64,000 nt of DNA from Druceiella hillmani (GCA_039881145.1 JAYKKI010000088.1:4382001-4446000), one strand, 5' to 3'; shown: positions 1 through 11,502, counted from the first letter of the stretch. Numbers and translations are program-made. The notes: generated by a model not told the origin, from the sequence alone.

Positions 1-1146
1 TTGGAAAACATTACGTGCAATAAATGAAATAAACGCTTAAAATTTTGTGTATCATTTTTTTTGTTTCTTTCTATTCAAACATTTTTAACAACTTAAGAAA
101 TTTGAGGCATAATTTACATATTTAAGTTTATTCACTAAAATAAAAACAAAAATAAAAAATGCTGAAAAAATGGTTATTCCCCGTACTGTTTTGAATTGAT
201 TTCGCCGTGCCCACCGGAAATGAAGTTACTTTTATAATATTCTTATTATGGTCTGCAAGTGTCTATGTAATATACTGGTACTGATAAAAACTTAAATGCT
301 AATAAAATAAATTTTATTATTAAATAAATATGAACATGTGGTTTACAAAAAATGAGAGCATGATGAGAACTAAAACTATTGACGCCTACCTACTCATTGA
401 CGATTTAGTTGACTTGCAGAAAAGGCGAAACTTTATCCATCACTTGCTTCCTTTATCACTGGTGTTTCAATTTCGTGACCGTCCTCTTTCTCAATATAAA
501 AATTTAAACTATTACAAAATTTGAGTGGTCACTTTGAATTATAAAATTTAAATTTTAAATTCGTGACGTAATTCACAAACCAAGAGCTCTCGATAAGGGA
601 TGCTATGTCGGGTTGGAAGCAACGATCAACGATATCGGTACGTCAGATACTATTAAATAATTCTCACTCTGGGCAGACAGGGTATAACCAAATTCACGAA
701 TTTACTTTGCTCCCGTCTGACTTCTGTGTGCAGATGAAGGGTTGAAAGCAGAAGTGCAATCGTGAAATATTTTAAGATAAAATATTTGGATAGACGAAAG
801 CAAAAATTTCCATGAAATTTGCGCTATTGGGCGCTTTCCTCACACAGTTATCCTGTAAAAATGCTTAAACTTTTTGAACTTGCAAGTGCTACTTACTTTT
901 ATAGAGAATATTGGGACATCGTCTTAATTCTATTTTATGAGAGTTAGATATTTAGCATATTATCTAGTCCTTTTGTGATCATAATGTGCAACTTCAGTTA
1001 GAATAAAATTGTAATAACATAGTATCCAGCTATGTTTGTGTGTAATTGCCAAAGCTACGCAAAATCGGTCGTGATAAGTCTTTGGATGAAGGTTCGTGCG
1101 AAAACACTGCACGATATCGGTTTCATTTTAAAAACTGCAGACGTTA
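1..1146. other. AT-rich DNA, nothing recognised
   Basis: No transposon domain, tRNA or convincing exon could be read on either strand. The short open frames here have no recognisable motif. The stretch ends at the outer edge of the left LTR of the minus-strand provirus. Confidence 0.5.
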
Positions 1147-1613
1147 ATTATGACTCTACTCCGCGGCGGGAGCTTTTTAAAAAAAGAATTCGATTCACTA
1201 GAGAAGCTGGGAGTCTACAAATATACTTTATTAATATAATTGATACAATCTTATCGTTTATAATTAGTGAGCACTTTATACAATTTTAAAATTACAAAAT
1301 AATTATAAAGATAATGAACTGAACTTTAAATATAATGATAACAAGTAGCTAATACAAAGTTAAATATAAACATAACGAATCTGCGTCTAGATGCGGTAAA
1401 CTGATACGGAGACTACGATCGAATGTTGAACTGAGCTGTGGAGTCATGTGGTGGTGGTGGTGGTGGTGGGGGGGTTTCATATCCTCGGCCAAGATGTTGT
1501 TTAGGCGACGAATTCTGTAGACGCTGATGATAGTGTTTATATTAAGTGGAAAGATCGTCTTGCTACTTGAATACTAGGAATGCAAGTTGTAGAGTCAGCG
1601 GGTCAGCATAACA
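1147..1613 (-). repeat. 3' LTR of minus-strand provirus
   Basis: About 467 bp, aligned by eye over its whole length to 8366-8819. Shared blocks include the AACGAATCTG and CGAATGTTGAACT segments and the outer TGTTATGC end. Differences are frequent, including small indels and a (GGT)n/G-run expansion near 1450-1476, which indicates an old insertion. On the minus strand U3 begins at 1613. Confidence 0.85.
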
Positions 1614-1624
1614 CCTCCCTCATT
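1614..1624 (-). promoter_or_regulatory. Polypurine tract of provirus
   Basis: On the minus strand AATGAGGGAGG ends directly at the first base (TGTTATG...) of the 3' LTR. This is the position and composition expected for the plus-strand priming site of an LTR retrotransposon. Confidence 0.7.
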
Positions 1625-2253
1625 AGAGATGCAGGCCTCTTGTTTGTCCTTGACGAAGAAGGGTCTGCCGGTATTTTCTTTGTAGTTGTTTTTCTTGTTA
1701 GATTTTCTTGGTAAAGTTTTATTTATTTTCAAATATATCGAGTATGCTGAGACAGATGCGAGTACGATGTAGAGCGGTATTGTTAAGTAGTAGTGTTCTG
1801 TAGTAATGATCTATGCTATTTATTTTTAGTGGTCGCTCTCTCTCTTTCTATTAATTCTCCTGATTCGTGGATTTTCTCAAGGGACGTATATTTCATTATT
1901 TCATGCACTTCTTTATCTTTAAGGGTTGTAATTTGTTTTCAATGGTTATATTTGTTTATTCGAATGATAGTAATTTGGTTGACCTTTAATTCGTTATGAG
2001 TATTCATAACTTTTTTAGTACTAGATATGAAGGTGCATCCTTCGGGAATTTCCAGTAGATATGTTCCTTACATAGTCTTCATTTCCACAGTTTGGAATTT
2101 ATTTTTATTTTTGTCGGGAAAGTCATTACATAATGTTGATCGTCTAGTTTTTATAAAATTTCTGTCGATATTCTTATGGATGTAAATTGGCAAGTTGACG
2201 AAGTTCTTGAAATAGTATTAAGCTGTGGATGCCGTCTGGATACAGCGGATTTT

Positions 2254-2322
2254 CAATTAAATTCACTATATCGCAGTAAATTATAGGTATTATAATTTAC
2301 TGCGATATAGTGAATTTAATTG
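2254..2322. repeat. Perfect 32-bp-arm hairpin with 5-nt loop
   Basis: 2254-2285 and 2291-2322 are exact reverse complements, separated by GGTAT. The arms include the segment CACTATATCGCAGTAAATT. The hairpin sits in the 3' part of the decayed provirus, between the env remnant and the 3' LTR. See findings for why a perfect palindrome here is odd. Confidence 0.95.
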
Positions 2323-2580
2323 TAGGTATTATTATTATAATTATAGGTATTTTTATTATAAAATATGATTAGGCGTGTAAAGTGTTTTCAATGTATATAT
2401 TATATAATGTATATTTTCAGGTGGTATAACCCTATGATGTGCAACATGGAGTCGTGAAAAGAGATAGCATTTTCTAAATTATTAAGTCATTCCAAAATTG
2501 TTTGCGTGTTTACTTTAGTCAGTCCGTACAAGCTATCTATTTTTATAAAATCTGAAAGCATAAGATTACTTAGGTTTGAA

Positions 2581-3190
2581 TTTGATTATTTATTTAGTTA
2601 ATGTAGATTAGTTTGATTTAATTATTTATTTAGTTAATATAGATTAGTTTGATTTGATTATTTATTTAGTTAATGTAGATTAGTTTGATTATTCATTTAG
2701 TTAACATAGAGATTAGTTTGATTTAATTATTTATTTATTTAGTTAATATAGAGATTAGTTTGATTTAATTATTTATTTATTTAGTTAATATAGATTAGTT
2801 TGATTTAATTATTTATTTAGTTAATATAGATTAGTTTGATTTAATTATTTATTTAGTTAATATAGATTAGTTTGATTTGATTATTTATTTAGTTAATATA
2901 GATTAGTTTGATTTAATGTTTATTTAGTTAATATAGATTAGTTTGATTTGATTATTTATTTAGTTAATGTAGATTAGTTTGATTATTTATTTAGTTAATA
3001 TAGATTAGTTTGATTTTATTATTTATTTAGTTAATATAGATTAGTTTGATTTAATTATTTATTTAGTTAATATAGATTAGTTTGATTTGATTATTTATTT
3101 AGTTAAAGTAGATTAGTTTGATTATTTATTTAGTTAATATAGATTAGTCTGATTTAATTATTTATTTATTTAATATATATTATTTTGATT
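2581..3190. repeat. 36-bp AT-rich minisatellite inside provirus env region
   Basis: About 16-17 head-to-tail copies of a unit built on TTATTTATTTAGTTAATA and TAGATTAGTTTGATTT. The full unit is 36 bp. Several copies lack about 5 bp, and a few carry an extra TATT or GAGAT. Copies are very similar, so the array expanded after the provirus inserted or is kept uniform by slippage. It occupies the place where the C-terminal ectodomain and membrane anchor of env would be expected. Confidence 0.95.
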
Positions 3191-3199
3191 TTATTATTT

Positions 3200-3656
3200 A
3201 TTATTGTTTTAATCGTTTCATTGCAGCTATCAAGTAGTGGTTTACTAAAACTGATTCCTTTATTTATTTTATTTACTATCTTATTTTGATTCGCTTGTAG
3301 CTTAATTATGGCCTTGATATACCTTTTTGCATCGTCTTGACCTAAATTTCCGGTTATACTTCTAATTATGGATCCTATTCCGTTAATAAGTTCAAGTGGA
3401 ATTATAATTTTAATAATAGATTTTATTTTTCTTTTATTAATAATAATTGATTTTTTAAATATTTGTTAAGAGGCGTTGTGTACGATAAATTGAAAGGACA
3501 GTGGGTTTCTTCTGTTAATGTTTTAATCAGATTTTCAAGGATTGTGTGATTTAGTTTTTTCAATATTAAATTTATTAATTTAAATGGTAATATACAGGAA
3601 TTGTTGATAAGCGGTGTTAATTTAACTTCCTCTGCGATTACTCTGGTCAGTATCAA
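3200..3656 (-). pseudogene. env: Env (F-like fusion glycoprotein) remnant
   Basis: A minus-strand remnant of the third gene of an insect env-bearing gypsy element. An open frame at 3656-3423 slightly overlaps the integrase C-terminus (from 3622), as is usual for a pol/env junction. It is followed in a shifted frame by a stretch reading INGIGSIIRSITGNLGQDDA (about 3318-3390). That stretch matches the glycine-rich fusion-peptide region, followed by acidic Asp-Asp, of baculovirus-F-like Env proteins. A run rich in Asn, Gln and Lys follows (about 3230-3315), typical of the next helical segment. The sequence then stops and runs into the 36-bp minisatellite. It is broken by a frameshift and truncated, with no signal peptide or transmembrane segment that I can place. 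The family assignment is firm for the short fusion region and inferred for the rest. Confidence 0.65.
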
Positions 3657-4640
3657 AATAATCCTGTAACAGTTTCTTTTGTTTATTAAGTGGTTTCTTA
3701 ATGCTTATTTTATGTGTTATTTGTCCCTTTTCGTCTATTACTTTGAAACCTGTATCTTTTATTACTTTTCGAGTTATATATCGCAGTTTAGTTTTGTGCT
3801 TAACGGCCAAAGGATTCTCCGTATAAAAAGGGGTTTGTTCCGTGTAAGTTAGAGGTTCATGACGGTCTCTGTTACGTCTTGACATTATGTTTGCTTGTCT
3901 ATTAATTAAGTGTTAATTAAGTAAACTATAAAGGACTTTTGTAAGTTCTCTGTGTTCCTCGATATAATTTTGGATGCATATATTTTCTGAATCAATATCA
4001 ATCAAATGGGTTACGATTACCAATATGGCCGTTTATTATTTCGATAGGTTTTATATTAGTAATGGAATAAAATGAGTTATTGTAACCAAGAATAGCATGT
4101 AACATTAATTCGTTTGTTGAGGTATTAGGTTTCTTTTCTATAAGTATACGTATATGTTCTAATGATGTAGAGTGCAATCTTTCTATTGCACAATTAGATT
4201 GAGAATTGCTCTATATAAAATTTTATGTAATTCTGCAAATTCTTTAATAGAAATAATTTTAAATTCTGTTTCTCGGTCCATAGTAATGCTTAGGGGTAGA
4301 CCGTGGTGTGACATAAAAATAGTAAATGTGTTTACTACGCTGATTGCTGTCAGGCTTTCTAAATGGTACGCCATATTTAAAGTATGAATTATATTCAAGA
4401 ATTTTTATCGTGAAATTGTAAAAGTGTCAACTTTAACTACCTCGAAGGGTTTTTTAGGAATCGGTACAATTTCCAGTAATTGTATAGTTGGATTTCTTTC
4501 ATATTTGTTTATCTGGCAGATACTGCAATTATTTATATATTCTGTAATATTTTTAGTCATATTCGTCCAATAATATTTACATTGTTGTGTTTCACGTATT
4601 CCGCGGTGATTAATTTGATCATCGTTATACGCTTTTATTA
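3622..4640 (-). pseudogene. pol: Integrase remnant of provirus (pol C-terminus)
   Basis: The minus strand reads through the end of an HHCC zinc domain (CQICQINKYERNPT, around 4490-4530), then the start of the catalytic core with KVDTF (around 4430). A core stretch with HHGLPLSITMDRETEF follows (ORF 4398-4183), where the conserved Asp of the DDE triad is present. The downstream ORF 3885-3622 is Lys-rich and ends like the C-terminal tail of 17.6/297-type integrases, with an IKDTGFKVIDEKG stretch. Frames change between these blocks and stops interrupt them. In a working element this enzyme inserts the cDNA into host DNA; here it cannot be made as one protein. Confidence 0.75.
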
Positions 4641-5249
4641 TTTTTAATTATGATTCTTCATTAGTGATGTCTGTTAATACTGCCGTACATAGTGTTATTT
4701 TATATACCAATATTTTCTAACGTTGCTTGAAGAGTAGTTAAAATTAATGGGATATGTTTTCATCTTATATTCACATGCCATATCTGATATTTGGTGTAAT
4801 ATATCGTTTATATAATTCGATTATATCTTTTTTTGTACTGCTAGTGCTAATTTGGGAAATAAATTGTTTTTTTATTAGGAAATGGTTGTATAATTTTTAC
4901 TTTGGTACGTGAATGGCAAACGAAGGAAATTTTTATTTGAATATTAAATAAATTCAATGGATTAGGATTATTGAGATCTGTAATATTGGATCTTCTAAAT
5001 TTGAAGGAATAGTTTGCCTGCTTACATTTTCATTTTCGGGAAGGTCGTCTTCTAAGTTAGATAACTGAGATAATTTTGTTGAATTTGCTATTAAAATATG
5101 TTATCTTCCGCGACAGCTTCGTCGGAAGGGATAATTTCAAGGATATTATTATTTTTTAATTTCCGTTCGTGATAAAGCATCGGCATTTGTATTATTTTTC
5201 CCTTTTTTATAAATTATTTTATTATCAAATTCCTCTAACTTGAGGCGTC

Positions 5250-6300
5250 ATCTTACAAGGCGTGAATTTTATTCTTTTAAATAGAATATCCATTATTGGG
5301 GGTTTATGATCGGTTAAGATTGTAAACTGTCTTCCGAATAAATACGGTCTAAAATATTTTGTTGCCCAAATTATGGCTAAAAGTTCTTTTTCAATTGTGC
5401 TGTATTTTATTTCATTTTCATTTAGGGTTCGCGAAGCATAAGCAATTGGTTTATCGGATCCTATAAGACCTTGTGATAATATTGCGCCTATTGCAAAATG
5501 CGACGCGTCTGTGGTTAATATAAATTCTTTTTAAAATCGGGATATTGAAGTACTGGATCATTCATTAAAATTTCTTTACGTAATTTAAAACAATTGATGT
5601 AACTTTCATTTAATTAAATTTTTGCTCCTATCTTAAGGTATTTAGTTAGGGATTTCGTTATCTTTGAAAAATCAGGTATACATTTTTTATAATATTCAAT
5701 GAGTCCTAGAAATGATTTTATTTCTTTACTTGTTTTAGGAATAGGGTAATTTTTTGTTGCGTTTTTTTTAGGGTTGGGTTTGATCCCGCTAGGTGTTATA
5801 ATATGTTCAAGGTAAGGTGTTTCATGTTTCAGAAATTCATATTTATCAAGTTGTATTTTAAAATTTGACTCTCTGAGCCTTCGAAAAACTTTTTGTAAAT
5901 TAATTAAATGTTCTTGTGAGGATGTCGAAAAAATAATTATATCACCTAAGTAAACGAAGCATATTACATTTTATAATCCCCTTAAAATATTTTCCATCAC
6001 ACGTTGGATAGTGGATGGTCTGGTTGGGTAGTCATTCTTAAGTCCGAAAAGCATTGGTAAAAATTCATAAAGACCGTTTTTAAAATTAAATACGGTTTTT
6101 TTTAAATATTATCTAGGTGCATTTCTATTTGGTGAAAACCGCTGACATGATCCAGAGTAGTAAAATGTTGGCAACGACCATGTTTATCAAGTACACCGCT
6201 TATGTTAGGTATTAGGTATTTATTGTTAATTGTTTTTTCATTAATTTTTCTATCTACGACTAAAAATTTCTGAAATAGGCACGGCTAAAACAGGGCGTGC
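5250..6300 (-). pseudogene. pol: Reverse transcriptase-RNase H remnant of provirus
   Basis: Minus-strand pol core. From about 6250 downward I read YLIPNISGVLDKHG and LDHVSGFHQIEM (RT fingers and palm), then MLFGLKN. At 5941-5952 is the catalytic loop, reading YLGD instead of YLDD or YVDD. Downstream are FLKHETPYLEHIIT, IKPNPKK and EIKSFLGL (RT thumb and connection). RNase H follows at about 5530-5290 with [17 protein letters not shown] and [21 protein letters not shown]. Several frameshifts and stops break the frame. The Asp-to-Gly change in the catalytic loop would abolish polymerase activity by itself. The order and motifs place this in the Ty3/gypsy Metaviridae, near the 17.6/297/errantivirus branch. 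Confidence 0.88.
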
Positions 6301-6759
6301 TAAACTAATAACTGTATCATTAAAAGAAGGATTATTTATTTCCACATAGCCATATCCTTTCTTGGAATTAGTAATTGTCGGTGGAATACGACATTGATTA
6401 ATTTTATATATAAATTTCTCCGTTGGAAATTGATACGGGTATATTTATTTGTACTATGGATTTAGGGCGAATATTTTTTCTAATATTTTATTATAATATG
6501 ATTTCATTATTAATATAAGGTTATTCACTTTGTTAGTAATTAATTTTTTTTACTTTAACTTGAAATTTTACAATGAAATCTAGTCCAATTTATCATTCGT
6601 CGAAGGTATTATGAAATTTAAAAATATAAAATTTTGTAAAGCCTGGCTCTTTACATTCTTTGAATGTTGGTAGCATAATGGAATAATTATTTCGAGTAGT
6701 GTAATGCACATTAGTTACGGTAAATTAATCGTATTTAATAGGATACTTTTTAAAATATT

Positions 6760-6850
6760 TTTCAATCACTTGACGTGATAAAAAGGATTTGTTAGCGCCA
6801 GTATTGATAAGTAATTTCGAGGGCGGATTACGGATATGCATGGTAATTAT
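6760..6850 (-). pseudogene. pol: Aspartic protease remnant of provirus
   Basis: The minus strand reads PPSKLLINTGANKSFLS. This is the retroviral protease active-site block LLIDTGA(N/D) followed by the hydrophobic strand, but the catalytic Asp is Asn (codon at 6803-6805). It lies upstream of the RT block, where the protease belongs. It is a short match, supported by position. Confidence 0.6.
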
Positions 6851-8347
6851 TTTTTTAGTCTGAATATTAACATCTGTTATATTTCTATATTTGGATCTGG
6901 GTTCATGTGGAAATTTTCATTTAGATTATTTACATTTTCCTGATTGAAAACATTTTTCAATTTGTTCGCCCGTAAAATTTATCTTGATTATTATTATCTA
7001 AATTATTTAAATGAACTTCTTCAGCTATATAATGTGGCGACGGTCCCACATTTTTAAAATTATTATATTGACTTCTATTTTGAGTTTGATTGTGTGATAA
7101 CGATTTTTTCGAATTATAAGCTCCGTTTTTTTCGAATTACAACAATTTTTTCGAATTATAAGCTTCCGCTCATAGGTGTTGGCTTTTGCTAACGCCACAA
7201 TATATTTAATATCTTTATAAACTGATTTTGGTGAAATGGGGAAAATTAAAATTATTTATTTATTTATTTCAAATATTGATTTTATACCTTCATTGGAATT
7301 ATTTTGTAAATAAGCTATATTTTCTTCTTCTTTAATATATTGGAAAGCTGCGGCAGACTATCTGTGGTTGGTTCTTTGAAACCAATTAAATACGTTTATA
7401 GTTTAAGTGCGCTGAAAAATTTTCGTTTGCAAATTCTGAGGTTATCGTCCATTTAGTGAAAGTTAATGTAATTAATTATTGTATTTAATAAGTTTAAACA
7501 GCGTTCATAAAATAGTTGTGCGTTTTAATTTTCGCGTTATTTCTAATTAACTAAATCTCGATTGAGTGCATTCGGATCGAATTGATCAGCAAAGTTTTGT
7601 TTACGAGTCTTTTTTATTTCGTCCAAAGTTACAGCTCCATTTATATTAATAAACTTTATATTAAATTTATAATATAAGGTTGCTTGTCCTTCTAATTTAT
7701 ATATAATTTCATTTAAAATCACGATATTATGGAAACCCTCAGGCTTGTCTGTATTGTAGTATTGTCTAAGGACGGCCTGTATTTATATATCTAAATAAAT
7801 TGTTCGGATCGCCTTTAAAATTCGATATAATTTTAAGTGCCGTTTTATACAACGTATCGTCCTCCACATTATTTTATTAATTACAATTTTCAAAATATGT
7901 AATTTAATTTGTGTTGTTTTCAAAACTAAAATATGTAAATAAATCTAAACTCAACAACAGACTACAATGATATAAAAATAATAATGAGAAAAAAAAGTAA
8001 CACTAGATTCAATAATAATAAATCCGAGTTGGATTTTTAGGATTTGGTAAAGTTTGCTACTTCTGACAATAAACAATTAAATTCGTACTCACTGTTTTTT
8101 CATTCTTCAATATTTATCTGCATCAATTATCTGCACCAATTTTATTGATTATATTTCTTCAAGTTTTTCCTTCTTGGCCAACTATATATACTTCGTTGTA
8201 GATTAAATTATTACGTTGGTTTTCAATGTGTGTTGATAGACTTCCCAATCGTTGAGGCAAATGTGAACTCATTCAGTTCGGGATATCGCCAATGAATGAT
8301 AGAGACAAATACCAATTTTTCGACTTCAGGAAAACTCGCTCTACTGA
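6850..8347 (-). other. Decayed leader and gag region of provirus
   Basis: Gag is expected between the primer site and the protease. The minus strand here has no long frame and I cannot recognise a capsid motif or zinc knuckle. It is assigned only by position. Confidence 0.4.
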
Positions 8348-8365
8348 ATTCTACCGGCTGCCCCA
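8348..8365 (-). promoter_or_regulatory. Primer-binding site, tRNA-Ser type
   Basis: The minus strand reads TGGGGCAGCCGGTAGAAT directly after the 5' LTR. It differs at three positions from TGGCGCAGTCGGTAGGAT, the tRNA-Ser-derived primer site I recall for the 17.6/297 group. This fixes both the orientation of the provirus and the inner edge of its 5' LTR. Confidence 0.75.
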
Positions 8366-8819
8366 ATTATGATTCTCTTTTCTTTATGGAGCTTTTTTTT
8401 TAAAACGAATTCTTTGTTCCAGTGAAGCTGGAAGACTTTAGCAATTTTATTTATTTTTAATAATACATTTTATTTCCTTATAGTTAGTGAGTACATTATA
8501 AAATTAAAGATTTCAATTAATACTTTTACCAATAGGTATAAAGATAATGAAGTAGCTAATAACAAAGTTTAAATATAAATATAACGAATCTGTGTCGGAA
8601 TGCGGCAAACAGATCCGTAAACTGCGGTCGAATGTTGAACTCGACCTGTCACTGGTCACGTGGTGGGGAGCCTTTTATATCTTAGGCTAGGATGTTGATA
8701 TTTAAGCCACAAATTTTCCAGATGCTGCTGATAATGTTTACATTAACAAGAAATGTCGCCTTGCTATTTGAATTGTAGGAATGCAAGTTGTAGAATTAGC
8801 GATTCTGGTCGGCATAACA
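8366..8819 (-). repeat. 5' LTR of minus-strand provirus
   Basis: About 454 bp, homologous to 1147-1613. On the minus strand it begins TGTTATGCCGACC at 8819 and ends at 8366 beside the primer-binding site. It would carry the promoter of the element; no clear TATA box or initiator stands out in this decayed copy. Confidence 0.85.
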
Positions 8820-8990
8820 CGCAAGTCAAGGCTGCAAAATTTGGAAAATAATGTTGGCTTGCATACATCAAATTTGCTATTAAATTTACATCGGATGACC
8901 ACCAAGCTTTTAATAATATTCCTTTGCAGTTAAAAAAAATTATTCACTGCATAAGCTTGAGTAGGTATTTAATGGTGACGACATGAGATT

Positions 8991-9119
8991 TTTTTTGAAG
9001 GTAAATTATTTCAAGAACTTTCATTTCCAAAAACTATTTATAAGATTATATCTGGGTTTAAAGCTACTAAAGATAGAGTTGCTTTTTTGCTTTGTGACAA
9101 ACAAGAGGATGTGTTCTGA
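8991..9119 (+). pseudogene. Tigger/jerky-like DDE transposase fragment
   Basis: One plus-strand frame reads SFPKTIYK, then IISGFKATKDRVAFLLCDKQ and ends at a stop at 9117. The block GFKA(S/T)KDR(V/L)(T/A)xLL is a hallmark of the DDE domain of CENP-B/jerky/Tigger (pogo) transposases. Only about 40 residues remain. It starts 170 bp outside the right LTR of the provirus, so the provirus may have landed in or near an older Tigger copy. It is far too short to be functional. Confidence 0.6.
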
Positions 9120-11050
9120 TTGGGAATGACTGGATTAAGAACTATTTTATTAAAAATTGAGGTTTAATCCGTGAAAAAAAGTCATGATTTTAATTTCTAA
9201 TTCACTGTAACCTTATTATTTGACAAACTTTAATTTTCTTTTTTTATATATTTTTGAAGCATCTACTTACTTAGCTTCACGATAATGTGATATGATGTTG
9301 AGGAAACCTCAGAGCGCGAAATTTACTCAAAATTGATCGTTTTTTTAATTTTTTTAATGTGCCTATGATAGATTACTTCGGTCGTTGAACAACTTGATAA
9401 TTAGTGTAGATATACATATAAATAAACGTAAATATCTAGAAACATATATCGTAAACACTAACTTGCTAATTTTCAAGTGCTCGGGTCATATTTATTACCG
9501 CCATTCATTATCTGTAGGCACGTTTCGATTTGTATTAATTTATACCATCTATGAAACACCGAGCACCGTGTTATACAAGCGTAGATACACATTTATGTAA
9601 AGGTCTAGCTGCAGCTACAATTACGTCGTATATAAGATTGGTACATAAGTCGTTATAACCTGGAAGTCTTTATAGCTCCCGTTGCTTTCACCAATAATTC
9701 ATAACGGCGTCGATAGAACGCGTTGTGTCGAGTTCAGGCTGTTATCTGAGCCGAAATGGCAGTCAGACCGCTCAGTGGTGTTATGTTTCTTTCAGTGAGT
9801 GAACGTTGGCTTTTGTGTTCCTGTTACAATTTTTTTTTATTACGCCAGTATAGTGTTTCAATCGACTATTACATTTAAACGAAGAAATAAAAATTAGTTG
9901 GAAAATTTGTATTTTACGTTGAAAAGAAAACATAAATATATTAATTATAGATTTGATTAAGGACAGAAGGACGTATGGGAAGAGATTATAGGATTATTTT
10001 CGTAAAGCAGAAAGGACACTTTCAGATTATTGTAGATAAAATTATTGTGAAGTGTCTGGTGTGAGAATCCCATTGATCGAAATTAGAACTTTCAATACAT
10101 AATGCTCCTCTAAAAATGGCGCTTGTTTAAATAAGACAGCAAAGTAATATTGTACTAGTAATGAGAGTATAGAATAGGTATTCATACGATCGGATAGTTT
10201 GGTTGCAAAAAAGCAAGTTGTAATCGCGAAGTAACTACTTTATTATTTAATACATGTGCCACAATTAATTGTATATAATTTTGATTACATTAGATATTAC
10301 CAAAAATCTATTTATTCATTTTTAGGTTTTTCTGTTTACTCTGTTAAGGGCCACTAATTTTGAATAACTATTTCCATTGTTTTTTGGAAATTTGGTTAAA
10401 GGAAATTTTCGACATATACATTAATACTGAAATCATATGTTTCTTATTCCATTAAATATAATATTAGTTAAAAGGAAGTTCATAAGTTCACTCCCAATTA
10501 ACAAAACAAAATCTTTAATTATATTAACACCATCGCGATACTAACGTATAAGCAGAAATACAATTTCTTGCTGACAAAATTTTTCGGTTTTCGATAGGAA
10601 CATTCTATGCATTCAACCCGAAATTTGGGTGAGTTCGACCTTAAAAATGGGTGAAATCTTTAAAGTTCTTATCGGGTAAATAGACTATTTTCGAAACTAT
10701 TTTATCACGATGTCAAATTAATAAATATATGCGCAGCATATAGCTCATGCGTTAGACTCAGAATATTTCCACTTCTTTTTCAAAGCATAATCTTTTTTTA
10801 TATTATGGAGTCAGTGGATCTGCCGCATAAGACGACCTTAGACCAGGACTTGGCCGGAAAACAGATTCAGTAAGATTTTCCAATTTTTCAAATATAAAGT
10901 TCAGTTCTTCAGCCAGGATATTCTGTTCCTGGCAAGCCTCCTCCTGCCCAGCATCTTGCCTTCTATAAAAAGTTTAAGAAGTTAGTACTTCCTATGGCGC
11001 ATGCTATGACCAAGCTATTGTAGCTTGCATATTTTCATGCTCTTTAAGAT
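9120..11050. other. AT-rich DNA, nothing firm recognised
   Basis: No transposon domain or gene could be assigned. 9680-9800 is locally richer in GC than its surroundings but shows no long frame, so I cannot say whether it is an exon or a repeat. Confidence 0.4.
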
Positions 11051-11052
11051 CG

Positions 11053-11253
11053 TTGTGTCTTTCTTTATCCATTGAAATACCCTTGTATTGCTTATTTTCT
11101 GAACCTATGAGATTCGCAATATTCTGTGACCCTCGTCTCAAATGCATGAATCTCTTGTTTGTCACTTCTGTGCGTATCGATGTTTCCTTGGCTTATAGTG
11201 AGATCGAAAATACATATCAACCCGCCACATCTGTGCGCAGGTTCCGACTTTAG
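11053..11253 (+). pseudogene. Possible hAT-type transposase scrap
   Basis: A 66-residue frame contains SEPMRFAIFCDPRLKCMNLL. The pattern hydrophobic-Ala-x-x-x-Asp-Pro-Arg-x-Lys resembles the (L)DPRxK block of hAT (zf-BED) transposases. There is no catalytic triad, zinc finger or dimerisation domain nearby that I can read, so this rests on one short motif and may be chance. Confidence 0.2.
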
Positions 11254-11431
11254 TTACAATAACAGGGGATCTTTCTCATCTTGCCGAAAGGGTTTCGGAT
11301 TTGCTCAATTCTACATCGGAAGATATTTAAATAATAAACATAATACCTTAACAGTTTCTTCTTACTTTGATGCACAGAGTTGTCACTTTGAATAATAGAC
11401 ATGTTCTTTGTTATAAATGTGTTTTGAATAT

Positions 11432-11433
<2 letters not shown>

Positions 11434-11498
<65 letters not shown>
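11434..11498. repeat. (TA)n microsatellite
   Basis: Uninterrupted alternating TA of about 65 bp. Short open frames called across it are artefacts of the repeat. Confidence 0.97.

Positions 11499-11499
<1 letters not shown>

Positions 11500-11502
<3 letters not shown>

Larger units (their letters stand above)
1147..8819 (-). mobile_element. Errantivirus-type Ty3/gypsy provirus, old, full-length outline
   Basis: A 7.7-kb LTR retrotransposon lies on the minus strand. The two ends (1147-1613 and 8366-8819) are diverged copies of one sequence that on the minus strand starts TGTTATGC and ends near AATCATAAT. Next to the right LTR is a primer-binding site resembling the tRNA-Ser type of the 17.6/297 group. 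Next to the left LTR is a purine-rich tract. Between them, reading right to left, are recognisable protease, reverse transcriptase, RNase H, integrase and env remnants in the order expected for an env-bearing insect gypsy element. The frames are broken by many stops and shifts, and key catalytic residues are changed, so it is dead. I see no clean 4-bp target duplication: the left flank is GTTA and the right flank CGCA. Confidence 0.9.
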
